From Chaetomium olivaceum (Eukaryota; Ascomycota; Sordariomycetes; Sordariales; Chaetomiaceae), in the NCBI GenBank assembly GCA_039881045.1, contig JAYWVB010000006.1, forward strand, positions 372,001 to 436,000: a DNA stretch of 64,000 nucleotides. Direction: 5' to 3'. Below the pieces are notes generated by a model. That model was not told where the DNA came from, searched no databases, and worked only from the letters and a program-made list of their open reading frames with translations. Positions 56,641-64,000 of this stretch are shown here, one piece after another; within the stretch, counting starts at the first letter, position 1; each line of letters opens with the position of its first letter. Made by a program: the position numbers and the translations under genes.

Positions 56641-58501
56641 ACGTACTTGCATAACAAATGGCCCACCATAACGAGTGGGCCACTTTTCTTCCTTTTGCAA
56701 CCTCCCAACTTCATCACGAATTTCTTTCACAATGCAAAATGGAACCTCTTCCAAAAGAGAGTCGTATAATCCTTGCGCTTGAAGCTCTTAAAAAAGACCC
56801 TAAACTTTCCGTACGGAAGGCTGCTACGATCTACGAGATTCCGCGAAGCTCGCTTCAACATCGACGCGCTGGAAAGCAACCACGACCCGAAATACCAGCT
56901 AACCTTTGAAAATTGACCGACTTCGAAGAACAAGTCCTTCTTGAGAGGGTACTCGACCTTGATACGCGAGGATTTTAGCCCCAGCTCTCCGACCTTTGAG
57001 AAATGGCCGATCGCCTTCGGGCCGCACGCGGCGCGTCGCCCGTCGGACCCCGATGGGCAAACGGTTTCGTAAAGCGACATTCCAAGGTTACAACGCGTTT
57101 CCGACGTCAAATCGATTATCAGAGGGCCCAATGCGAAGATCCCGAGGTAGTAAACGCGTGGTTTCGGCTCGTACGCAACGTAATCGACAAATACGCGATC
57201 CAAGAGGGGGATATCTACAACTTCGACGAGACTGGGTTCCAGATGGGCATGCTTTCGAGTGCAAAGGTCGTGACGAGCTCCGAGCGCCGTGGGAGGCCGC
57301 GCACAAAGCAGCCTGGCAATCGGGAGTGGGTTACGGTGATCCAAGCTGTGTGTGCGGATGGCTGGGTCGTGCCGCCGTACTTTGTCGTCAAGAGGAAAAA
57401 CCACCTCCTCCCCTGGTACCAGGACAGCCAATTCCAGCCCGAATGGAGAGTCCACACAAGCGAAAATGGCTGGACAACAAATGAGATGGCGTCGATTGGC
57501 TAAAAACATTTCGACCAGGCTACCAAACGCCGTACGAGAGGGGTACATCGACTGCTTATCCTCGACGGCCACGAAAGCCACCACTCGATCGACTTCGAAG
57601 ATTTCTGCAAGGCCAACAACATTATTACACTTTGCATGCCTCCCCATTCTTCCCACTTTCTCCAGCCCCTCGATGTTGGGTGTTTTAGTCGGCTTAAGGC
57701 CTTGTACGGCAAGCAGATTGAGCAGATGATGCGGATGCAGATCACCCACATTACGAAGGAGGACTTCTTCGACGCGTTTGTCGAGGCATTTCACGCTTCC
57801 GTCACAGCGAACAACATACGAGCGGGCTTTAGAGCAACTGGCCTAGTTCCTTTTGACCCTGAATTGGTAGTTTCTTGCCTCGACCCTAAGCCACTTACCC
57901 CATCTCCTCCAAACTCGCGTCCCGGAACAGCCTCGACCTGGGCCCTGAAGACCCCATCCAATGCGTACGACGCGACCAAGAGCTCCATCACTCTCAAGCG
58001 GAAGATCGAGAACCATCAAGGTAGCTCTCCGACTCACATTTTCGACATCATCGACTTGCAGGCCAAGAGCATCTCAAAATTGGCACATGAAATGGTGTTA
58101 CTCCGAGCTGAGGCCCAGGAACTTCGTACAGCAAATGAGCGACTAAGCAAGCGCCGTAGGACAAAGAAAACGCGTCTGCAGGAAGGAGGATCACTTAGTT
58201 TACAAGAGGCAAAGGGTTTGATGGCTGACCGGGGACTTGGTGATAAGGACTGCGAGGAAACGTCTGGGAGTAGTGGTTGTATAACAGTGGGTGGGCCACG
58301 CATTCGGCTCTGCAGCAACTGCAAGAAGCCCGGCCACAATGCACGAACATGTCAAGTAGTTTGCGAGACATCTGAAGATGGTGATACCGAGTAGTTTCAA
58401 TTGATTTGAGTTGTTGTGGCTGAATTGACTTACACGAGGTGGTTGAGGTCCGGGAAAAGTGGCCCACTCGTTATGGTGGGCCACTCGTTATGCAAGTACG
58501 T
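56641..58501 (+). mobile_element. pogo/Fot1-like DNA transposon A, complete with TIRs
   Basis: Inverted repeats of about 48 bp are at 56641-56688 and 58454-58501, starting ACGTACTTGCATAAC, and each contains an inner GGCCCAC...GTGGGCC palindrome. TA dinucleotides flank both ends (56639-56640 and 58502-58503), as for Tc1/mariner-pogo insertion. The 1,861-bp length leaves room for one transposase gene. The element sits 21 bp from the solo LTR, inside RIP-mutated gypsy DNA. Confidence 0.92.
56739..58394 (+). pseudogene. pogo/Fot1-like transposase of element A, inactivated
   Basis: From the ATG at 56739 the order is helix-turn-helix (VRKAATIYEIPRSSLQHR), CENP-B-type domain (PVGPRWANGFVKRH), DDE domain with YNFDETGFQMG, LLILDGHESHHS and LQPLDVGCF, and a C-terminal CCHC knuckle CSNCKKPGHNARTC. 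In-frame stops occur at three places between 56,905 and 57,000 where CGA or CAG is expected (TGA, TAG, TGA), each a C-to-T change. One base is missing near 57,486, where EMGVDWLKHF should read on. The rest is open. Full length would be about 550 residues, like other fungal pogo transposases. Confidence 0.9.
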
Positions 58502-58502
58502 T

Positions 58503-58832
58503 ATAACTTCCTAAGAATTAAATAGATAATAGAAGTAGTCTTAGTAGAGTATAGCCTCTATAGATAGAATAAACTAAGATAATATAAACTATATAGATTA
58601 TTATAGCTATTATTGGTTATAGAATAACTATAGAGTTTAATAATAAACTTTATTATTAAACTACTAGCCTCTAAAAATATAGTAATAGGAGTAGAATATA
58701 ATAATATCCTTATAATAGTAGATAAACTTACTAAATAGAGCTAATTCCTCCCCTATAAGGAGTTATAGTTAGTAGAACGACTTATAAATATAATCTATTA
58801 TAATATTACCTCAACTTATAGATAACGTATAT
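58503..58832 (+). mobile_element. RIP-mutated gypsy integrase relic, left part
   Basis: Read on the plus strand this AT-rich DNA aligns by eye, nearly base for base, with the gypsy integrase at 49840-49600 (minus strand). For example GTAGATAAACTTACTAAATA corresponds to GTGGACAGACTCATCAAGTG there. Almost every difference is C to T or G to A, which is the RIP pattern. It ends at the TIR of pogo element B. Confidence 0.75.
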
Positions 58833-58866
58833 TATAAGCGAGCCGAACATATAAGCGAGCCGAACA
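58833..58866 (+). repeat. 3' terminal inverted repeat of pogo element B, doubled
   Basis: TATAAGCGAGCCGAACA occurs twice in direct tandem (58833-58849 and 58850-58866). The matching inverted copy at 53629-53645 is single. The doubling may be an end duplication or may contain a second transposase-binding site. Confidence 0.75.
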
Positions 58867-58913
58867 CTTTCCACCGCTCTACCAACACTATTCCCAATTA
58901 CCACACAACAACG

Positions 58914-59707
58914 CTAGGAAATGACTACAATTACATCAGAAGAAGCCGAATCAGAGGCTTCCCCAGCCTCCTGGCAGGTACGCACATTATGGCCGGGCTT
59001 GCCGCATACCCCACAGCGCCGAACCTTCCTCTGACCCCCCCGTGCACTACTACCATCTGGCTGTATATCTTCTCCTGTCCTCCCACCTACAGCCTTCTGG
59101 TCCGCAAGACCCTGTGCCTCTTGCACAGTAAGTGACCCTCCAAGCTGTACACGTGTCCGTTTGGCCCTCCGCCGCTTGCTTAGTGCCTCGTTGGCCTTGC
59201 GGAGCGAAGACACCTCTGACTCAAGAAGGGCTACCTGGTGCATTACAGCCATTGTCCCTTTGGTAAGCTGGTCAACGGCGGCCAACATCGAAGCTGGGGA
59301 GCTACCTTGATGGTTGGCAATACGAGTCCTGATAAGCTTTGACTGCGAGTCGGCTTCTTTGGGGTTGTGCGGTGTCTTGGAAGCCCAGGGTTTGACAGTG
59401 CCGGCAGTACTAGGCCGCGAGTTTGGGGGCGATGGTGTATAAAGCTTGACATCCAGCCTGGAGAGCACCCTCTCTGGGTTGTACGGAACAAGGCCAGCCC
59501 CCGCAAAGCCACCCTGGATATTCTTCTCTGTGATAGAAGCAAAGAAGGCTTCGCGGAAAGCGCAAAGGAACTCGAGCTTGCTGATGTGGTTGACATGCGC
59601 GCGCATGAACTCCTCAACCTGGCGACCATACGCCTGCTTCAGTGGCCCAAAGCAGCCAACATCAAGTGGCTGGCACTTATGGGAAGAGTGTGCAGGCATG
59701 CAGAGTG
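58914..59707 (-). pseudogene. pogo/Fot1-like transposase, 3' half (element B)
   Basis: The frame picks up at LCMPAHSSHKCQPLDVGCF, with the third catalytic Asp in PLDVG, exactly where the 5' half at 52672 stops. It runs through a Pro/Ser-rich linker, a coiled coil (MHQVALLESEVSSLRKANEAL) and a CCHC knuckle CGVCGKPGHNVRTC, ending at 58914. No stops or RIP-like changes are seen. Upstream of 59705-59707 (CAC) the sequence is gypsy gag. The two halves of element B add up to about 1.85 kb, matching the 1.86 kb of element A. Confidence 0.92.
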
Positions 59708-61866
59708 GGTCTTCGCTGATAGACCTTCTTCCGTTGTTCTGCGTGTTCCCGCAACTTGTCGTCTGCGTGGATGACACAGTCTGTCTCAATGCAGTTTTGC
59801 ATTCCTCCGATCATTCTGCACGCTTGTGGCCAGGCGTTCTTGGGTTTGGCCCTAAGTCGCTTGTCGTTTGCCATTCCTACGTCCCATGACAGGGCTGGTG
59901 GTGCGCATCCGTGATCGTATACCCATGTCGTGGGTAGTGGTTGGCCGGCTTGATTCTGGTTCCTGATGGGCCAGTGGTCGTAGTGGAGTTTGCTCTGAAA
60001 GTGGTAGCGACACTCATGTGCTACGCACTGAAACCAGGGGAGGTAGATGTGATCCCATCTCCTTGGGTTCAGTCGGTGGTGGTCCCCTTCCATCAGTCGA
60101 AACGCGTCCGACACTCCTCGGAGTCCTTGAGTCTCGAGGTCTTCCGTGCTTCTTCCTGGGGCGAGGTACTGGTTCCGCGCCCAGTACTCGTCCCAGTCTT
60201 GAGTCATCTGCCCCTTGCTGCGTCGTTCTTCCTGAGCAAAGAGGTAGATTTTCTCCGGGTGCTGGACCCCGTTCTCACAATCTTCTGCCGGTTCCGTGGG
60301 TCCGTCCCAGGGGGTATAGTCGAACGTCGTCCCGATCTGCTCTTCGTGTAGGATCCTGGCTTCCTCTGTGATCCTGTCGAGGTGCTGGCCGATCGCCCCG
60401 TGGGTGTTGGTGAGTTCTTGTACCCCCTCCTGGATTGAGTCGAGTTCAGCGCGGAGTCGTCCATACTGCTCGTTTCTTTCCTCAAGTGTCTTTTCGAGTT
60501 CCGCTTTCTCGTCCTCGAGCCGGTAGACTCGTTCTCTGAGTTCCAGGACTCGCTTCTGCAGGAAAGCTAGGTTGGGTCCTGTGTTTTCTTCGGCGTTCTG
60601 CCGGGTTCGCCAGTGTCCGTCGTCTTGCTGGACCAACCCGAGCCCCCAGTCTCCTGCCATTGCTAGGGCGAAACGTGGAGGTGCAACTTCTCCTTCATCG
60701 TCGGTCTCGATAAGGGTGTTGCTGGGACCTTCAGTCGGTCCTTCCTGATCTGGGTCCGTCAGGGCTGATTCTTGGTCGTTGGCCCTGTCAATGTCGTATT
60801 CGAGGTCGTCCTGCGTGTAGCTGGCTGCGGCGACCTCCTGAATCCGGACTCTCTTCCCGACCGTGGCCTGGTCGATGGTGGCGGCCTCCTTTCCTGGAAC
60901 CGGTCGCCACTCCTTCTTGCTGCGACAGTCACGTTTGAAGTGACCCTTCTTGCCGCAGTTGTAACAGGTGATGCCTGTCTTGTCCTTGGCACCGTCCCTT
61001 CTTCCCGCCCACTGCGCCTGGGCGGCGTCGACGTCCATGGGTCCTGCGTGGGTGCCGTAGGAAGTGCTCTTCTGTTGTCGTTTCTTCCCTGTGTTGGCCG
61101 TGCTCCCACTTCCTTGGGTTCCTGGCACGAATCGTCCCTGTCCCTTCCGCTGCTGCTTCCTGGCGTACTGGCGGTCATCGATCCTGATGGCTTTGGCGAT
61201 GTACTCGTCAAGGGTGGTAGGGCGGTCCTCCTTGTACAGCTCGTCCTTGACGTCATCCTTGAGCCCGTCGTAGAACAGTTGCATCAGGCCTTCTTCATTG
61301 ATTCCGGCCCTGATGGAGTCTTGTCTGAACAGTGTGGCGTAAGCCGACGTGGACTTGGTCTGCCGTAGTCTCGCGAGTCGGTCCTGGGCGTGGACCCTTT
61401 CGTCCTGGTCCCCGAACACCTTCCGAAGTTCCTTTTCGAATTGGTCGTAGTCCTCGAACACCGTCTTGGTGAAAACTTGCTGCTTGGCGCTGGCGTGGTC
61501 GACATAGTCCTTGAGCGTGGGCTCGAACCAGCGTGCCGCCTGGCCCGTGAGTCTTGACGCGACGTCTCGAGTCTTGGTCTCCTCATCGGGGAACCTGACG
61601 TCGTAGTGTTCCATGTAGGACGACATCTCGGTGAGGAAGCGCGAGAGGTCTTCCTTCTTCCCGTCGAACTTCTCGGGCGCTTCGATCTTGAGCTTGTTCT
61701 TCCCTGCATCGTCGACCTTGGTGTGGACTTCGTTGATGAGGTCCTGGTGTTCCGCTGCTTCTTTCTCGAGCGCGGTTATCTTGTCCTGCAGGGACTTGAT
61801 GATGACGTTGAGGTCGGTGGGTGAAGCTGGAGTTGCCATATCGATATCGGAGCCAGTGGTGCTCAT
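59705..61866 (-). CDS. gypsy gag polyprotein (3' end replaced at the insertion junction)
   Basis: The ATG at 61866 opens an intact frame of about 720 residues. A coiled coil near the N-terminus (IIKSLQDKITALEKEAAE) is followed by the capsid-like retrotransposon gag domain (LSRFLTEMSSYMEHYDV ... ARWFEPTLKDYV ... FRQDSIRAGINEEGLMQLFY) and a CCHC zinc knuckle CYNCGKKGHFKRDC at about residue 300. A second coiled coil lies near residue 440 (LQKRVLELRERVYRLEDEKA). Gag forms the particle that packages element RNA. The frame passes into pogo sequence at 59705-59707 and stops ten residues later. Without the insertion it would end near the pol ATG, with gag and pol in different frames. Confidence 0.92.
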
Positions 61867-61922
61867 GGACGTATTGCCTTCAATCTTGAACTGTAACAGA
61901 GTTACAGGGAGTTAGCGACGTG

Positions 61923-62319
61923 TGACGAACCTCTCCTGGACCTCGTCCTGTTAGGGTTCAGTCTGATTGAAGGTGTCTTGCAAAGGTACTAGGTTCGGTG
62001 CAGCCAAAAAGTGCACAACAAAGACGTCTCAACAGTAGGCTCTCGAGCTTGTAGCGAACTGTAATTGTGATTGCTAACTGGAGAACTCCCAGAGCTCTCC
62101 AGAACGAGTGACTATATACTATCTAATTCCGAGGTATCTTGTACCTGCTCTGGGTGCTCCGTCCCAGAGCGTCCAGAGCATCCTGCATCTTGACGATGCT
62201 CTCCCTGCTCTGTGTCGAAGCACACAGAGCGCCTAGTGCTCTTCTAATTGGCTATCCTAGCGGTTGGTTCGGGGCGTCCCGCGCCCCACTTCTGTGCGTT
62301 CCGGACAGTGACCGTGACA
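61923..62319 (-). repeat. right LTR (5' LTR of the gypsy element), 397 bp
   Basis: On the minus strand it runs TGTCACGGTC ... GTTCGTCA, and the internal part begins CACGTCGCTAACTCC, where a primer-binding site would be. Its U3 differs from the left LTR and contains repeated CCAGAGC/GCTCTGG elements. It abuts RIP-mutated gypsy pol DNA directly at 62320. Confidence 0.9.
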
Positions 62320-62960
62320 AATGTAAATATAGGTATATACTATTGGAAGATCGAGTTATATAAAGTATTATACTTCTAGTAGCTAATCTTAAAGCCTTAA
62401 AATTAATAGTAGTAAGTATTGGTTCCTTATTATTTTATTATCTAACTATTAGTAGTTAATATATATTCTTTAGAGTAAAAACGATTAGGTAACTTACTAA
62501 AAATATCGACAGCCTAATATATCCTATCTCGAGCTTCTTTTCAAGATACCTCTTCAACTCTATATCCTACTTCTCGTTAGTATAATATATGCTACTTTTT
62601 CTTAGTATAATATGGCCTACTTCTCGTTAGTATAATATATGCTACTTCTTCTTAGTATAATATATCCTACTTCTCGTTAGTATAATATATCTTAAAAAAC
62701 TTTAACTAGACTCCTTCCTTAAGTTTTATCTAGTATTCTTAACGTCTATAATCTAATAACCCTATAAGATATTTTACTATAAATATTAGGTATCCCCTAT
62801 AATTATTTAGAATTTATCCTACCTTTATAGTCTTTGCTATACCTTTATAATTTATAAACTTATATTCTAACTCAATAAATAATACTTTAAGGTCCTTAAT
62901 TCTCTTTAATACTAGCTTAATATTTATTATCCTAAGCTAAATAACCTATTATTTATATTT
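62320..62960 (+). mobile_element. RIP-mutated gypsy pol (RT region) relic
   Basis: The plus strand here aligns by eye with the same gypsy pol at about 51286-51800 (plus-strand reading), in the same orientation. For example CTATTGGAAGATCGAG matches CTGTTGGAAGGTCGAG, and CTACTTCTCGTTAGTATAAT matches CTTGCTTCTCGTTGGTGTGG. Differences are nearly all C to T or G to A. Within it, near 62567-62698, a unit of about 33 bp containing CTACTTCTCGTTAGTATAATATAT is repeated about five times. The intact copy has one. Confidence 0.85.
62567..62698. repeat. tandem repeat of ~33 bp inside the RIP relic
   Basis: About four to five units of CTACTT(C/T)T(C/T)(C/G/T)TTAGTATAATAT follow one another. The corresponding intact gypsy DNA has a single unit, so the expansion arose after or together with the mutation of this copy. 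Confidence 0.8.
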
Positions 62961-63683
62961 TAGGGGGTCGAATACCAAGGAGGTGGTCGAACTGGCCTGG
63001 CAGGCCCGGTGGGAACAACAGAGAGCTAGTCAACAAAGTACTACTCGACAGAGGGTATTAAACAGGAGGATAGCCGACGAAGACCCCCCAGCCCTCTTAT
63101 TTACCGACAAAGCTCTGATGAGACACGAAGGTCTTACAAAGGCGCAGAGCTCCCTCCTTTCCCAGGCCCGTATCGGGGATATAGGCCTCCGGGACTACCT
63201 GTTCAGGGGGAAAGTCCCGGAGGTCCGTACCCCCTATTGCGAGTGCGGGAGAGGCAGGGAGACAGTGGAGCACTTGGTGGTTTGGTGCCCCGACCCGCCC
63301 GTTACAAAGGCCGTGGGACGGCAGAGAGATTCGGTCACATCGGGACCTACAAACCGTATTACGGGGAGCGGGTGCCCGGAGCAGAAGATTTGTTAGGAAG
63401 GTCCTTGGCTGGCTGATGGACTCTGGCCGGCTACTGGAGTATAGCCTAGCCAGAAGGCTGGAGCTAGAAACAGTGGATGGGGAGGGCTAGAGGGCACGGA
63501 GGCCGGCAAAGGGCCTCCTTTCTTTTGCAGTATGACGGATTCACAGATTGTTGTCTCAAAGTGGTAGACAGAGGTTTTTATCCGGCCTATACGGTACGGT
63601 TTCCATTGTAAATAGCAGTAGAAGGACCGGCGCGCCCCAGGGCATATCGGTGTAGGAAATAATAATAATAATATAATAATAAT
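62961..63683 (+). mobile_element. LINE 3' end, copy 2
   Basis: The plus strand repeats the last part of LINE copy 1: a frame with VVELAWQARWEQQ ... GDIGLRDYLFRGKVPEVRTPYC and the zinc motif YCECGRGRETVEHLVVWC. The frame shifts near 63,300 compared with copy 1 (PDPPLQRPWDGRE there, PDPPVTKAVGRQR here). The 3' UTR hairpin is at 63498-63518, and the element ends in an (AAT)n run at 63656-63683. The 5' truncation point is at 62961, at the end of the gypsy relic. Confidence 0.85.
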
Positions 63684-63776
63684 ATATCTAAGACGTTAAT
63701 ATCTTCTATGGAGTTATTGGTTATAAACCTTCTTTAGCTATAACAATTCGCACCTAAAAGCATAATAAATATTCTT
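63684..63776. other. AT-rich spacer between two LINE tails
   Basis: This short AT-rich piece separates LINE copy 2 (+) and copy 3 (-), which face each other tail to tail. No coding sequence. Confidence 0.5.
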
Positions 63777-63897
63777 ATTATTATTTCCTACACCGATATG
63801 CCCTGGAGCGCGCCGGTCCTTCTACTGCTATTTACAAAGGGAACCGTACCGTATAGGCCGGATAAAAACCTTTATCTACCACTTTGAGACAACAATC
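63777..63897 (-). mobile_element. LINE 3' end fragment, copy 3
   Basis: About 120 bp of the LINE 3' UTR in minus orientation, with the same terminal GGCATATCGGTGTAGG as copy 2 and an AAT-type tail. It was truncated inside the 3' UTR, so it codes for nothing. Confidence 0.85.
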
Positions 63898-64000
63898 AAT
63901 CGAAGTTAATAAAGAAATTAGCAAAGGAAGTATTAGATAGTGGTTCTATTAATAGTTAAATAAAGGTATTTCTAACTTCTTTATATATGTTATATATAGA
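63898..64000. other. AT-rich DNA at window edge
   Basis: RIP-type AT-rich sequence continues to the end of the window. Too short and degraded to identify. Confidence 0.5.

Larger units (their letters stand above)
47736..62319 (-). mobile_element. Ty3/gypsy chromovirus retrotransposon, interrupted between gag and pol
   Basis: The element reads from the right LTR (61923-62319) through gag and pol to the left LTR (47736-48065). Without the 7,036 bp at 52672-59707 it would be about 7.55 kb, a normal size for a fungal gypsy. Gag, protease, RT, RNase H, integrase and a chromodomain are recognisable. A polypurine GGAGGAGGGG lies just inside the left LTR. The two LTRs share the first 210 bp (R-U5 side) but have different U3 parts, and the flanking bases (ATATA left, AATGT right) show no target-site duplication. 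So the two ends probably come from different insertions joined by recombination. The coding sequence is hardly affected by RIP, in contrast to nearby relics. Confidence 0.9.

Noticed and set aside
47736..62319. A simple pogo transposon insertion into the gypsy element
   Set aside because: A normal insertion would place TIRs at the junctions; here the TIRs are inside and the transposase is cut in the middle in reversed order.
62567..62698. CRISPR-like array
   Set aside because: The units are directly adjacent without spacers, the region is eukaryotic, and the unit derives from gypsy pol.

Overview
This window is nuclear DNA of a filamentous ascomycete. The genes have short introns of about 50-100 nt with GT(A/G)NGT donors, CTAAC-type branch sites and YAG acceptors, and GC-rich coding sequence. 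The protein set (Iec3, fungal Not3/5, BUD2-like RasGAP, DNMT5, ureidoglycolate lyase) and the RIP-type (C-to-T) decay of repeats fit Pezizomycotina, most likely a Sordariomycete. I cannot name the species.

Positions 1-47,470 are gene-rich, ordinary chromosome arm. In order they hold: a MYG1 exonuclease (partial, -), INO80 subunit Iec3 (+), NADP-isocitrate dehydrogenase (-), a C2H2-like zinc-finger protein (-), CCR4-NOT subunit Not3/5 (-), D-aminoacyl-tRNA deacylase (+), cyclophilin-40 (+), a C2-RasGAP protein (-), a 2H phosphoesterase (-), a large DNMT5-type cytosine methyltransferase/SNF2 protein (+), ureidoglycolate lyase (-), one weak and one secreted hypothetical gene (+), an MFS transporter (-), a bZIP factor (-), an RluA-type pseudouridine synthase (-) and a hotdog thioesterase (+). 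There is no gene cluster in the metabolic sense. Several genes are head-to-head pairs sharing a promoter.

Positions 47,736-64,000 are a nested transposon block. A Ty3/gypsy chromovirus (minus strand, LTRs at both ends) is interrupted between gag and pol by 7.0 kb. That 7.0 kb is a circular permutation: the 3' half of a pogo/Fot1-like transposon, then 5.2 kb of old flanking DNA (RIP-mutated gypsy integrase relic, a 5'-truncated LINE, a solo LTR, a second pogo element), then the 5' half of the same pogo element. To the right lie a RIP-mutated gypsy RT relic and two more LINE 3' ends. The gypsy also carries an antisense ORF between pol and the 3' LTR, with a Zn2Cys6-like cysteine array and a coiled coil.

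Many conserved genes (Iec3, IDP, DTD, Cyp40, RasGAP, 2H phosphoesterase, DNMT5) are broken by single-base frameshifts, almost all explained by one missing base in a short homopolymer, without accompanying nonsense substitutions. I read these as sequence or assembly errors rather than gene decay. Exon coordinates were derived by eye from splice signals and reading-frame continuity.
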